Source of the DNA: JAAYBY01 sp964654125
GTDB lineage: Bacteria > Bacillota > Clostridia > Saccharofermentanales > UBA5734
Length of the DNA stretch: 64,000 bases
Reading direction: 5' to 3'
Assembly (NCBI GenBank): GCA_964654125.1
Contig: CAZZGG010000002.1
Coordinates: 1-64,000, forward strand
In this document: one piece after another, positions 1 through 8,946 of the stretch
How the letters are laid out: each line of letters opens with the position of its first letter
Position numbering within the stretch: position 1 is the first letter of the stretch
The notes under the pieces: model-generated
Told to the model about the DNA's origin: nothing
The model's input: only the letters and a program-made list of their open reading frames with translations
Databases searched by the model: none
Made by a program: the position numbers and the translations under genes

Positions 1-888
1 TCCTGCCGGATAGTCATCCGCCACCCTTAACTTGAAACGGCCTTCCTGCTCTGGATAATCATTTTGCTCCAGCAGAGCTTTTGTGTTTAGAATGCGTCCG
101 GCAATATCAGGTACGATCTGGCAGTGCAGAGCACTGTAATGCTGGAAAACAAGTTCTATTTCAGGACACATGCTCACATTATGCAATTTGATCCGGTCGT
201 TTTCTCCCTCAAAGACCCGCAGAAAGCCTAAGAGCGCAAACAAGGCCTCAGGGCTGGTGTAAACCAGCTCATAGACGTCAATACCATCGGCCACACTACG
301 GTTGACAGAGAAGTGTTTATTGTTCTGCAAGATAATATAGCCGGCCGGGATCCCGTCCGCCTGATAGTATAAGTAGCTCTCTAGATCAGATGTCAGGTAG
401 GGTGATGGGCTTTCGCGCACAAGCGCCAGATTGCGCCCTTTAATAAATTCACCATAGATCCTGACCAGATCATCTGCCCGGTCTGCTGTGTAGCGGACCA
501 GATTCGTGCAGCGGGGAAAGCTTGCCAAAGCGGTTAAGGAAAATTCAAGGATCTTGTGGTCAGCCACCCTTTGATACTTGAACTTGTTATAGTAGGTAAA
601 AGAAAAAGGATGCAGCAGGCTGATGCTCCAGCCCATTTCCGGAGCCCTGGCAAACAGCTGCTCCATCATGGCCCGGACATGGCCCTGCCGCCTGTATTCC
701 GGCCTTGTACCCACCCCGCCCACAATGAGTGTTGACAGGGTTTTACCGCAGTAGCTGGTCTTTTCCGTGCGGGCACTGAGCCAGGAGACAGGCTCAGCCA
801 AGTCTTTAGCAAAGACCGCCATGCGGTAGCGGCCCGAGCTGCCGCTTGTATCATCTTGTTTAAATTCTATTCGATAATCACTTTTCAT
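1..888 (-). CDS. GNAT-family N-acetyltransferase, Eis-like (partial, C-terminus beyond window)
   Basis: An uninterrupted minus-strand frame of 296 codons runs off the left edge. It starts at ATG 888, with an AAGGA Shine-Dalgarno about 7 nt upstream. The first 110 residues form a GNAT acetyl-CoA-binding fold: VGGVGTRPEYRRQGHVRAMM matches the R/Q-x-x-G-x-G/A loop, and LLHPFSFTYYNKFKYQ is the aromatic tail typical of Eis-type proteins. The following region has the less conserved second GNAT-like domain of that family. Eis enzymes acetylate amines on small molecules; the substrate here is unknown. The gene is transcribed alone in the visible part, from a promoter at 956-984. The C-terminal SCP2-like domain expected for Eis proteins of about 400 residues would lie outside the window. 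Confidence 0.8.
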   Translation of the reverse strand, partial: MKSDYRIEFKQDDTSGSSGRYRMAVFAKDLAEPVSWLSARTEKTSYCGKTLSTLIVGGVGTRPEYRRQGHVRAMMEQLFARAPEMGWSISLLHPFSFTYYNKFKYQRVADHKILEFSLTALASFPRCTNLVRYTADRADDLVRIYGEFIKGRNLALVRESPSPYLTSDLESYLYYQADGIPAGYIILQNNKHFSVNRSVADGIDVYELVYTSPEALFALLGFLRVFEGENDRIKLHNVSMCPEIELVFQHYSALHCQIVPDIAGRILNTKALLEQNDYPEQEGRFKLRVADDYPAG

Positions 889-955
889 ACGGCAATCCTT
901 TTTTGTTTTATCAGGTCAGCCGGCCAGGCCAGATCCTGTCTGCTAGCTTAAGCAC

Positions 956-984
956 ACTATACAGCCTGGGTTTACAGCTGGCAA
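956..984 (-). promoter_or_regulatory. Sigma-A-type promoter of the GNAT gene
   Basis: On the minus strand TTGCCA (979-984) is followed after 17 bases by TATAGT (956-961). Both hexamers match consensus at five of six positions. The predicted start near 949 gives a leader of about 60 nt before the ATG at 888. Confidence 0.65.
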
Positions 985-1006
985 GAAAGCAGCAGCTGAA
1001 CAGTAA

Positions 1007-1049
1007 AGCTAAAAGACGCCGGCAGTAGATCTGCTGGCGTCTTTTAGCT
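1007..1049 (-). terminator. Intrinsic terminator after the chemoreceptor gene
   Basis: A perfect 14-bp inverted repeat (AGCTAAAAGACGCC, 1007-1020, with its complement at 1036-1049) encloses a 15-nt loop that can itself pair GCAG with CTGC. It lies about 30 nt past the chemoreceptor stop. The stem carries an A/T-rich base giving CTTTTAGCTTT on the minus-strand transcript, so the uridine tract is only moderate. Confidence 0.65.
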
Positions 1050-1077
1050 GGGCTGGGGCTTATATGCTAGTCTTTAA

Positions 1078-2883
1078 TCAGTATTTGCCGTATTGACCAG
1101 CAGCTAAGGCCAGTTCTATTTTGGGTTCAGCCTGATCATGTTTAGTTGCAGGCTTATCCTGCCGGTACTGGACAGCTCCATATTTATCCTGGCTATCCAC
1201 CTTGAACTGGGCGACCATCTGCTGGAGCAGTTCCGCCTGGCTGGTCAGTTCTTCACTGGCTGCAGCGCTTTCTTCCGATGTGGATGAGTTGCTCTGCACC
1301 ACCTGGGACACCTGCATGATACCCTGGTTGATCTGGCCGATCGCTGTGGCTTGCTCATTGGAGGCCTGGGCTATTTCTCCCACCAGGCTAGCCGCCTTGC
1401 CGGCAGCTTCCACTATCTTGGCCAGGGATGCTGCAGTGTCATTGGCAATGCTGGTGCCGCCTTCAGATTTTTTGATGGAACCTTCGATCATGTCGGTTGT
1501 TTCCTGGGCGGCTTCTGCTGAACGGGCAGCCAAGTTCCTGACCTCTTCGGCCACCACTGCAAAGCCTTTACCATGCTGGCCGGCCCGGGCGGCCTCGACA
1601 GCAGCGTTGAGAGCCAAAATATTGGTCTGGAAGGCGATATCATCGATCACCTTGATAATTTTAGAAATGTTGGCGGATGACTCATTGATGTCTGCCATGG
1701 CCCTGAGCATGTTCTCCATCTTTCTGGTGCCTTCTTCAGCGTCATGGCGGACCTGGTCGGTCATCTGGTTAGCATCATTGGCGTTTTGAGCATTGATATC
1801 AACCTGGGCGGAGACCTCTTCCAATGAGGCGGTCAGTTCTTCAACTGAACTGGCTTGTTCGGCTGCTCCCTGGGACAGGGCCATACTGGAGTCCGAAACC
1901 TGGCCTGCGCCTGCGGCAACCTGATCTGCAGCCGCAATAATATTAAGCATGACTTCATTGTTCTTATCGACAATCTCTTTGAACTTAAGGTTGAGCAGAT
2001 CTTTTTCCGAACGCACTGTCACAGCGACTGTCAGGTCTCCTTCTGCTATTCTTTCAGCTACTTCAGCCTGGGCCCTGGTATTGGCTATCATGCCGCGGAA
2101 GGCCTGGGCCAGCCGGCCCACTTCATCTTCAGTGTCAATGCTCACATCGACATCCACATCACCCTGGGCCAGGATATCGGCTGCTTCAACCATCTCATTA
2201 ACCGGCTTGGAAATACCCCGCGAGATGAAAAGCGCCATGACGACAGCAATTAATATTCCAGCTAGAATAACTGCAATCATCACCAGGATGATTGTTTTGG
2301 CCTGGTTCATATTCTGTTTTATGGCAAAACGGGCGTACTCTACTTCATAGGTCACTATATTGAGCAGGGCATCATCTACTGCCAGGGCAGATGTGCGCAG
2401 GGCTCCATTTTTCAGTTCATCATAGGCTTCCATACGCAATGCGGTGTCCATGACTTTTGTCCCAATCAGTTCTTGCTTCAAGAACTCATATTCTTTTATA
2501 TTCGTATAGAAAGCTTCCAGATGATCCAGTATATCCCTTATTTCAGCCTCATCATATACAGATAATATCTCACTGTACTCTGTAAAATTTACTGTTAAGA
2601 TGTCATCAAAATATTTTATCCTCCCTAGATAATAATCCTTATCTTCCTCGCTTTCTGCCAGGACTGCACCATACAAGTTCATGCGGCCTCTTTGGAAAGC
2701 ATTACTACTTTCTTCAAGTAAACTTAAGGCATCCACGCTATCGCCATAAGCAGCTTCATAGGAATTATTGACACTGAGCAAGCTGAAAATACCAACCAGT
2801 CCAATCACTACTGCTATTGCTATAGCAAGCATAAAGCCAAACATTACCCTGAATGATATTTTTCGGTCTGTAAATCTTTTCAT
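1078..2883 (-). CDS. Methyl-accepting chemotaxis protein (membrane receptor)
   Basis: A 601-residue chemoreceptor. I place the start at ATG 2883, because CAGGGGGAC sits about 10 nt upstream, whereas an in-frame ATG at 2910 has no ribosome site. Order of parts: a membrane helix at about residues 12-34; an extracytoplasmic helical sensor of about 170 residues (4HB type) with no obvious ligand motif; a second membrane helix at about 200-222; a HAMP segment and a second HAMP-like stretch (ERIAEGDLTV); then the long signalling coiled coil. The hairpin tip is unmistakable: FQTNILALNAAVEAARAG followed by GFAVVAEEVRNLA, which contacts CheA and CheW. No C-terminal CheR-docking pentapeptide is present; the protein ends in QYGKY. 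No other chemotaxis or flagellar genes are in the window, so this is an orphan receptor locus with its own terminator. Confidence 0.93.
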   Translation of the reverse strand: MKRFTDRKISFRVMFGFMLAIAIAVVIGLVGIFSLLSVNNSYEAAYGDSVDALSLLEESSNAFQRGRMNLYGAVLAESEEDKDYYLGRIKYFDDILTVNFTEYSEILSVYDEAEIRDILDHLEAFYTNIKEYEFLKQELIGTKVMDTALRMEAYDELKNGALRTSALAVDDALLNIVTYEVEYARFAIKQNMNQAKTIILVMIAVILAGILIAVVMALFISRGISKPVNEMVEAADILAQGDVDVDVSIDTEDEVGRLAQAFRGMIANTRAQAEVAERIAEGDLTVAVTVRSEKDLLNLKFKEIVDKNNEVMLNIIAAADQVAAGAGQVSDSSMALSQGAAEQASSVEELTASLEEVSAQVDINAQNANDANQMTDQVRHDAEEGTRKMENMLRAMADINESSANISKIIKVIDDIAFQTNILALNAAVEAARAGQHGKGFAVVAEEVRNLAARSAEAAQETTDMIEGSIKKSEGGTSIANDTAASLAKIVEAAGKAASLVGEIAQASNEQATAIGQINQGIMQVSQVVQSNSSTSEESAAASEELTSQAELLQQMVAQFKVDSQDKYGAVQYRQDKPATKHDQAEPKIELALAAGQYGKY

Positions 2884-3347
2884 TTTAGCCTGTCCCCCTG
2901 ATCCTTTCATTGGCTAATGCAGATCAATAAAATCTGTTCCACATTATTTCCAGCTAACGGCACCAAGCTAAACTCCTGGCTTATACTAGCTGATCGATTG
3001 CACTCTTGTTTATCTATATCGTAGTTTTTTATGATTTCATCAGCTAGACTTGCCCCAGCTACTGATCAGGCTGATCAAGTGCATGAATTGAGCAACAAAA
3101 CCTAGGCCCGCAAAGATGCTGCCGCTGTTTCTCTAATTAGCTGTTATTGCAGCAGCCTCATTAGGAACGCAAACTGTCTTTTAGCAAAAGCAGAATATAA
3201 AAACTTGAGATCACGATTTTTAACCTCTAGTTAATTTTTGCATCGGTCTTACTGGAGTGCTTCTTTAGCGGAAACAGTTCTTGCTGTATAATCAGTCTTG
3301 TTAAAAAGAGCAGTAACTAAATCAATCTGTAGCAGCTGGGGGTAAGT
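2884..3347. other. Divergent intergenic region, 464 bp, no gene seen
   Basis: This stretch separates the chemoreceptor (minus) from the hydrolase (plus). Neither strand holds an open frame with a ribosome site. It is AT-richer than the flanking genes and contains the promoter proposed at 3264-3292. For the chemoreceptor I looked for a sigma-D-type element (TAAA-N15-GCCGATAA) and found no convincing match. A short CTGATCAGGCTGATCAAG repeat near 3062 is unassigned. Confidence 0.5.
3264..3292 (+). promoter_or_regulatory. Putative promoter of the 3348 hydrolase gene
   Basis: A perfect TATAAT lies at 3287-3292, about 55 nt before the start codon. The -35 position holds only TTTAGC (3264-3269) at a 17-bp spacing, so recognition would depend mainly on the -10 box. 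Confidence 0.45.
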
Positions 3348-4430
3348 ATGCTAAAGGGCCAAGACAATCTAGCACAATATGAAGATCAGCAAAGAGCTGA
3401 TAAAAAGGCTGGTTTAAGCTATCAGAATCAGTATTCACCTTATTGCGACTTCATCTACTATTCATCCAGCCGCACACCAGGTATCAAACTGGCCCTGCGG
3501 ATCTTAAAGCCGGCCCAGCCTGGTTATCTGGTGGCCAGTACCCATGGCTGGCACATGTCAATCAAGGAATTTACCTTTATGACAGAAGCTCTGCCCGGCC
3601 TGACTAACCTGACCGTGCAAGTTGACATGCGCGGCCGGGCCTGGTCGCAAGGCAGCCCGGACTGTAATGGACTAGAGCTCTATGATGTCATCGACGCCAT
3701 AGAATACGCCAAAGCTCACTATGCTGATTATTTAATCGATCCTGACCTGATCTATTTTTCCGCCGGCAGTGGGGGCGGCGGTAATGCTTTAGCCCTGGCG
3801 GGCAAATTCCCCGACTATTTCACAGCCATCAATGCCCTGTGCGGTATCTCCGACTACGCCAAATGGTACCGCGAAGACCAGGTCGGTGAGTTTCGCGATG
3901 AACTGGACATCTGGATCGGACCACTGAACGAAAGCAATGCTGTGGCATATGCTGCCGCCAGCGGTATCACAACTATAGCGAACCTGCACACCCCATTGCT
4001 CCTGGTCCATGGTGAACTGGACCTGAGGGTCCCGGCCAGCCATTCCCGCAGCTATGCCACAGCAGCCGAACAGGCCGGTAAAAAAGATCTGGTTGACTAT
4101 CTGGAACTTGCCGGAATTGGCGGCACAGGCCACTTTGAAAATGCCACAGCAGAGGACCTGGCCACAATCGAAAGCCGCTCTGCGCAGAATCTAGCCCAGC
4201 ATAAAAAAAGACCCCAACTGGCCAGGTCTGGTTCTTTAGTTGTGGCAGGTTATCTTGTCACTAGATATTTTACCGTCTTTCTGGCTGAGGTCGGCCAACT
4301 GGCTCAGCTGGACTATGATCTAGACAAGAAATCTTTCATCTTAAAGAGCAAGCATCCTTTTGACTATACACTCAGTTATGCCGCTGCAGGCAGCAGACAG
4401 GAAATAATCGGAAAAACGCTGCCACTTTAA
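3348..4430 (+). CDS. Alpha/beta hydrolase (S9/esterase-like)
   Basis: A 360-residue serine hydrolase of the alpha/beta-fold superfamily. The ribosome site GGGGGT lies 6 nt before ATG. The nucleophile elbow is AGSGGG with Ser141 (an A-x-S-x-G form of GxSxG). The probable acid is Asp225 in HGELDLRVP and the probable histidine is His262 in GTGHFE, in the usual order and spacing. VDMRGRAWSQGSPD resembles the RGQG-type oxyanion loop of acetylxylan esterase and prolyl-oligopeptidase relatives. No signal peptide is visible, so it should be cytoplasmic. It stands alone, ending 2 bp from the convergent metallophosphoesterase gene. An esterase acting on acylated sugars or a small-peptide hydrolase are both possible; the substrate cannot be told from sequence. 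Confidence 0.8.
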   Translation: MLKGQDNLAQYEDQQRADKKAGLSYQNQYSPYCDFIYYSSSRTPGIKLALRILKPAQPGYLVASTHGWHMSIKEFTFMTEALPGLTNLTVQVDMRGRAWSQGSPDCNGLELYDVIDAIEYAKAHYADYLIDPDLIYFSAGSGGGGNALALAGKFPDYFTAINALCGISDYAKWYREDQVGEFRDELDIWIGPLNESNAVAYAAASGITTIANLHTPLLLVHGELDLRVPASHSRSYATAAEQAGKKDLVDYLELAGIGGTGHFENATAEDLATIESRSAQNLAQHKKRPQLARSGSLVVAGYLVTRYFTVFLAEVGQLAQLDYDLDKKSFILKSKHPFDYTLSYAAAGSRQEIIGKTLPL

Positions 4431-4432
4431 GC

Positions 4433-5095
4433 TTATTTATCTGCCAAACCTTGACCGGCCTTGGGGTTATAAGAACCATAGCGGTAGTTTTTTATCCATT
4501 CAGCCTGGCTGAATGGATTAAGGCCCACCCGGCCTAGTTCTACTATGGTCTTTTCGACTGGATAAGCTGTCCGCTCAAAAGAGAATCCTTGCTGGTCCCA
4601 GATAGCATAGCGGGCCAGGGGACTGCCATCTCTTTGCTGGCTGACACTGCCGGGATTGATAAACAAGCATCCTGCTTTGCTTTCTTTTATCTGCGCGTGG
4701 CTATGGCCAGACAAGACTAGGCTGGCCTGATCTGCCAGCTGCCTGCTGTCATGGACCAATAAAGCTGTTTGGCCATTTAGCTCCAGCTCCAGCCTTTCCG
4801 GCAGCTGCTCCAGATAAGCCAGGGCTCTTTCATCCAGCTGTTTGGCAGTCCACTCATCCCAGGTCTGGCAGATATCGGGCAGCTGCCGGGCCAGTTGCCT
4901 GATCACCAAATCATGATTACCGGCAATAGCTAGAGGCTCTAGCGACTCTAAAAGCCGTACGCAGGCCAAAGGATCTGGCCCGTAAGACACCACATCACCT
5001 AAAAAGATGTAGCCATCAACCTGACCTGCCGCAGCCAGCACAGCTTCCAGGGCTGCCAGATTGGCATGAATATCAGCAAAAACCAGATAACGCAC
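4433..5095 (-). CDS. Metallophosphoesterase (calcineurin-like phosphodiesterase)
   Basis: A 220-residue protein with all dimetal phosphoesterase motifs in order: DIHANL near the N-terminus, GDVVSYGPDP, GNHD, and GHSHAQ near residue 130. Family members hydrolyse phosphomonoesters or phosphodiesters using Mn or Fe/Mn bound by these Asp, His and Asn residues. The compact length and the DIHAN/GDVVSYGP pattern place it with the small YfcE-like Metallophos_2 proteins. It is the last gene of the 10203-4433 operon, 15 nt behind the SGNH lipoprotein. In that context it may remove phosphate from a cytoplasmic sugar or nucleotide product. A housekeeping role is equally possible. Confidence 0.85.
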   Translation of the reverse strand: MRYLVFADIHANLAALEAVLAAAGQVDGYIFLGDVVSYGPDPLACVRLLESLEPLAIAGNHDLVIRQLARQLPDICQTWDEWTAKQLDERALAYLEQLPERLELELNGQTALLVHDSRQLADQASLVLSGHSHAQIKESKAGCLFINPGSVSQQRDGSPLARYAIWDQQGFSFERTAYPVEKTIVELGRVGLNPFSQAEWIKNYRYGSYNPKAGQGLADK

Positions 5096-5110
5096 TAAAC
5101 ACCTGCTAGC

Positions 5111-6088
5111 TCACCTAAGAGTCAGCTTATCTATGATCCTGCGCCCGGACAAAGGCGGCAGGTAGGCATGGGTCCTGATGTAGTCCAGGATCAGTTCCAG
5201 GCCGGCTGTATTGGGATGCAGGCCGTCATTTAACATCAGTTCATCCTTGGCATGGCCATTATCATCTAGCAAGATAGCATGAGTGTCCAGATAGACACAG
5301 CCATTTTCTTCAGCAATGCGCAAAATCCAGCTGTTCCCTGCCGTGATCATGGCATTGGTGATATTGCCGTAATGCTTGTATTTACGGTTGATCGGGTAGA
5401 TAGACTGCAAGATCAGCTTGGTCTTAGGGCTGATCTTTTGAATATCCTGGACCAGGCTGGTGTATTCCTTGCTAAAATAGTCTTCCTTCATGAAGGATAT
5501 GCCATTGATCCCCAAAGCTATCACTATATACTCCGGCTGATGCTGGGCCACCACATCCCGGATCGGTTTTTGCTTTTTATCATAGGGATCCAGGATATGA
5601 TAAGTTCCCTGGTAGGCCAGGGTCATGGTGCCCTCAGGACCCGTCCAGATCTGCTTGGAATCCTTACCCCCGCTTAAAAGTCCGCGCGGCCAGAGCCAGT
5701 AGGTTGGCGAATCACAAATAAAGGTCAGCTTATCAACATAGGCCTGGCCAGCATCTTCTGTCGGGAGTAAAAGGGCCGGCGAATCATAGTTGACCGGGGT
5801 CAGGGCCGGGTTGGCTGCATAGATGTGGGCTGCCCTGCGGTCCGGTTCCGGTTTTGGGCTGGGAGTTGGCTGGGGCAGCGGGGTCGGTGTTGGCCAAGGT
5901 GTTGGTGTGCTGCTGGGCTCAGCCGGCCTGGTGTCTTTTATTTCTGTCAGCACTGTTACTTTCTGGCTCTTGCTGGCAGCGGGTCCGGCTGTTGTTTCCA
6001 GCCGGAGCCCACTGCAGGCAGGCAGAAAAAAAGCATAAACACCTGTTAGAAGCACAAGCAAAGCTTTATTCCAGACTGCTTTTTTCAT
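5111..6088 (-). CDS. SGNH/GDSL-family lipoprotein hydrolase
   Basis: A 325-residue exported protein. The start is ATG 6088 with AAAGGGGG upstream; an earlier in-frame ATG at 6121 would overlap the preceding gene and lacks a ribosome site. Residues 1-25 form a lipoprotein signal peptide ending in a LPAC lipobox. A Pro/Thr-rich tether (several PTP repeats) then leads to the catalytic domain. SGNH blocks are recognisable: FICDSPT (the GDS serine block in variant form), LGIN (Gly/Asn oxyanion residues) and DGLHPN (Asp and His near the C-terminus). Such enzymes remove acyl groups from polysaccharides or lipids. Anchoring on the cell surface and co-transcription with a glycosidase-like gene point to carbohydrate deacylation. 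Confidence 0.8.
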   Translation of the reverse strand: MKKAVWNKALLVLLTGVYAFFLPACSGLRLETTAGPAASKSQKVTVLTEIKDTRPAEPSSTPTPWPTPTPLPQPTPSPKPEPDRRAAHIYAANPALTPVNYDSPALLLPTEDAGQAYVDKLTFICDSPTYWLWPRGLLSGGKDSKQIWTGPEGTMTLAYQGTYHILDPYDKKQKPIRDVVAQHQPEYIVIALGINGISFMKEDYFSKEYTSLVQDIQKISPKTKLILQSIYPINRKYKHYGNITNAMITAGNSWILRIAEENGCVYLDTHAILLDDNGHAKDELMLNDGLHPNTAGLELILDYIRTHAYLPPLSGRRIIDKLTLR

Positions 6089-6104
6089 GCCTGCCCCCTT
6101 TGGC

Positions 6105-8012
6105 TCAGCCAGCCAGCTCACGCTTTAAATGCGCCAAAATACCCTTGAATGTATTATGCATGATCTCACTGTCCAGGACATAAAGCAGCTCAGGCTCATG
6201 CAGGAAAACCCAGTCCAGGATCCTGGCCAGGCCTTTTTCAGCTGCTGTGTAATCACCCTGGGCCAGACCTAGAGCAAAGCTGGCCACCTTAACAGCATAC
6301 TGGCTGAACAAGGCCAGCAGGTGCCAGGATTGATAATGGCAAACATCCAGGTCAGCTGCCAGATTCTTTTCTATTGTTGCGGCAAAATCATCCACCAATG
6401 GGGCAATTTTAGCCAGCCTGGCTGCCTGCTCTGCATTGATCAAAAAAGGCAGTTCCAGGCGCAGCCAAGGTGGATTAAAGGCAGCCGAGATCTTTTTCAG
6501 CCAGGCTCTGACCTCGGCCCAGTCTGGACCAAAAGATGCCTCATAAGTGTAGGCGGCGATCTCATCTAGGGATATGCTTTTATCCCACAAGGTCTGCGCC
6601 ACGACCTGCATCAAAAGAGGCGAGGGGAAGAATACTCTTTGCACCTGGCAGCTGATCAGGCCAGACAGGCCCAGGCTGGATAAATTTTGCAGGTCAGCAT
6701 GCAAGACCTCAGCCAGAATCTCATAGCCGGGATCTTTATAGTGGTCCCACATCATGTGGTAGTCAAAATCAAAGCTATCTGCTTTAGCACCACCAGCCAG
6801 CTCCTGCCAGGGTTTTAAGAAGGCCAGGTTGGCGCTGGCCGAGCTGGGGAAGGTCAGGCGGTTGCGCACATAAGGCGGCAACTCGACTTTCTCATCAGTT
6901 GGTTTAAAAGCCTGGCTGTAGGACCTGGTGATCGGAGCGAACATAAGCACAAAACGGTCTGGGTTCTTGATTTTTTCCTTTTCCGGCTGCCAGAGCAGGT
7001 CAACATAGATCAAAAAGACAATCTTATGGGGCAGCTGCTGGCGGGCCAGCTCCTCATCCAGCTGATTGAGCATGGCTACATAAAAATCAGCCGGCCTGGT
7101 GTCACGGCAGAGCTCGCACTCACACTGGTTATTGGTCCCGTCAGCCAGCCAGAAATGGATCAGGTCGGTTCTGGGGTGGTCCTGGGCATAGGCGACAATG
7201 TCATTGACCATCAGGTCACGCACCTTGGGATTGCCATAGCAAAGGCTGGTGTTGAGCGGTATGCCATGGAAGAGTTCCCGTTTGCCGTCCAGCTCAGCAA
7301 AATACTGGCTGGCACCTGCGGGGATCTCAGTGACCTCTTCCCAGGCTGTGCCAGGTATACCCAGCGGTTCACAGGTCCAGCCGTGCCCGACAGCATGGTA
7401 GATCAGGCCGCGTTTACTGATCTCATCCACACCTTCAGCCATGATCTGGCGCACTTCAGCTATGCTTTTAGCTTCAGAAGGCACAAAAGGATTGCTCTTG
7501 TGATCATACCAGCGATCAAAAAAGGTGAAGCCCTCCCGGAACTGGATAAAATAGGCATTGAGGCCATTTTTAGGCAACCAATCAAGAATATTCAAAAATA
7601 CCTCACGCGAGACAGCACCTTCAATGCAAAGGCCCCTGTGCCGGTAGGAAGGCTGCTCATCCACTGAAACAAAAAGAGTCGACCAGTCCAGTTGTGGAAC
7701 CAGTTCACCATGCGGACCCGGCCGCATAAAACGGCAGCCGGCTTCCTTTAGGAGCCGGTAGACAGCCAGCAGGCAACTGCGTGGATTGGCTCCGGCAATG
7801 ATGCCCTGACCATTGGCGACTTCAATATAAATCTCATCATCAAAAGGATTATGCGAAACTGCCCGGTCAGGTAACAGATCAGCAAAAAGTCCCACCTTCA
7901 GACCAGTGTCTTCTCTTTTTGCACTTTTGTCCATAAAACTGCGGTAACGGTTCAGTTCATACTCAGCAAAGCCAATGATTCTTCTGGTTTGTTCGTCCGC
8001 TTGCCTTTTCAT
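6105..8012 (-). CDS. DUF4838 glycosidase-like protein
   Basis: A 635-residue cytoplasmic protein (no signal peptide) with AAGGAGG six bases before ATG. The N-terminal part contains GQGIIAGANPRSCLLAVYRL and GCRFMRPG, the pattern of the alpha/beta domain that precedes the barrel in GH20, GH67 and GH84-like enzymes. The middle is a barrel-like domain of the DUF4838 family, with LIHFWLADGTNNQCECELC (a Cys-x-Cys-x2-Cys cluster that is common in this family) and a following Tyr/Asp-rich strand. DUF4838 proteins occur in polysaccharide-use loci, but I know of no firm biochemical role. It is the third gene of the operon, between an EamA permease and the SGNH lipoprotein. A glycoside hydrolase acting on an imported oligosaccharide is the natural inference. 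Confidence 0.75.
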   Translation of the reverse strand: MKRQADEQTRRIIGFAEYELNRYRSFMDKSAKREDTGLKVGLFADLLPDRAVSHNPFDDEIYIEVANGQGIIAGANPRSCLLAVYRLLKEAGCRFMRPGPHGELVPQLDWSTLFVSVDEQPSYRHRGLCIEGAVSREVFLNILDWLPKNGLNAYFIQFREGFTFFDRWYDHKSNPFVPSEAKSIAEVRQIMAEGVDEISKRGLIYHAVGHGWTCEPLGIPGTAWEEVTEIPAGASQYFAELDGKRELFHGIPLNTSLCYGNPKVRDLMVNDIVAYAQDHPRTDLIHFWLADGTNNQCECELCRDTRPADFYVAMLNQLDEELARQQLPHKIVFLIYVDLLWQPEKEKIKNPDRFVLMFAPITRSYSQAFKPTDEKVELPPYVRNRLTFPSSASANLAFLKPWQELAGGAKADSFDFDYHMMWDHYKDPGYEILAEVLHADLQNLSSLGLSGLISCQVQRVFFPSPLLMQVVAQTLWDKSISLDEIAAYTYEASFGPDWAEVRAWLKKISAAFNPPWLRLELPFLINAEQAARLAKIAPLVDDFAATIEKNLAADLDVCHYQSWHLLALFSQYAVKVASFALGLAQGDYTAAEKGLARILDWVFLHEPELLYVLDSEIMHNTFKGILAHLKRELAG

Positions 8013-8030
8013 AAAAAGCCTCCTTGCTTG

Positions 8031-8930
8031 TCAGCCAAAGCCGATCAGTAAAATAGCCACCACAATCATTATAAACCCGGCCAGTGCCTTTTGGCTAAGC
8101 CGCTCCTGGAAAATCAGGCGGGAGGAAATAAAGAGCATGACCAGGCCAAAAGCCTGGGTGGCCGGAAAAAACAGGGCCGAAGCAGATCCGGCTACACTCT
8201 TCATAAAAATGATGTTTGATATACCCATGGCAAAACCACTGACAAAAGTCAGCCCCAAAAAGCGCTGGTTTTGCCAGATTAGTTCAGGCTGTTCTTTTTT
8301 GTGGCGCTGCCAGATCCGCCAGCCCAAACGGACTAAAAGGGCTATCACAATCACAAAAAGCCGCCCACTCAGCAGGTATTCCCGGTTAGTCTGGGGCGAA
8401 AGCCGGGCTGCCTGTTTGGAAACTGTAGATGTGATGCCATTGGCCAGGAAAGCTGCCAGGACTAAAAAAAGCCAGCGCGGCTGGATCTTCTTTTCTCTTT
8501 CTTTTTCATAGTAGCTGGAGTTACTGATCAAGAGCACACTGACCATGAACAGCAAAAGACCAGCCACAGTCAAAAACGACAAGGTCTCCTGCCAGAAGAT
8601 CAGGCCGAAACTGATCGGGATCAGCAGGTAAAGGGCCAGGATACTGTTGGTCAAAAGCAGTGGTCCACTGGCAAAAGCAAAAGTCATGAAAACATAGTAG
8701 GTGACACTGGTCAGGCTGTTGCTTAGGCCAAGTAGCAAAGCTGGCGCAGTGAAGTTTAACTTTTCATAAGGCGGCAGGGCCAGGATGATGATGATCTGGC
8801 CCAGGCTCATCAGGCCTAGAAAGCTGAAATAATCAAAAAAGTGGCGCATGTGCCGCTTTTGCATCTGTTTCAGACTTAAAGACGAAACGGTTGTCAGGGC
8901 ACTGATAGCAAAAACATTAAACCAAAACAC
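8031..8930 (-). CDS. EamA/DMT-superfamily permease
   Basis: A 299-residue integral membrane protein with about ten hydrophobic helices in two repeats of five, the layout of the drug/metabolite transporter superfamily. The two halves are separated by a basic loop (YYEKEREKKIQPR) near residue 145. Family members move metabolites such as amino acids, nucleotide sugars or cofactors. No residue shown here fixes the substrate. It lies 16 nt behind the MFS gene and 17 nt before the DUF4838 gene, so it is co-transcribed. Two unrelated transporters side by side may serve uptake of a substrate and export of a product. Confidence 0.8.
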   Translation of the reverse strand: MFWFNVFAISALTTVSSLSLKQMQKRHMRHFFDYFSFLGLMSLGQIIIILALPPYEKLNFTAPALLLGLSNSLTSVTYYVFMTFAFASGPLLLTNSILALYLLIPISFGLIFWQETLSFLTVAGLLLFMVSVLLISNSSYYEKEREKKIQPRWLFLVLAAFLANGITSTVSKQAARLSPQTNREYLLSGRLFVIVIALLVRLGWRIWQRHKKEQPELIWQNQRFLGLTFVSGFAMGISNIIFMKSVAGSASALFFPATQAFGLVMLFISSRLIFQERLSQKALAGFIMIVVAILLIGFG

Positions 8931-8946
8931 CAGTTATTCCTCCTAC

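Noticed and set aside
666..854. A 62-codon minus-strand frame
   Set aside because: It lies in another frame inside the acetyltransferase gene, which has the better start, ribosome site and domain content.
1202..2350. Several plus-strand frames across the chemoreceptor
   Set aside because: They are antisense to a gene with full family motifs and arise from its codon bias.
2884..3347. Sigma-D promoter for the chemoreceptor
   Set aside because: A TAAA is present, but no GCCGATAA-like -10 at the required distance.
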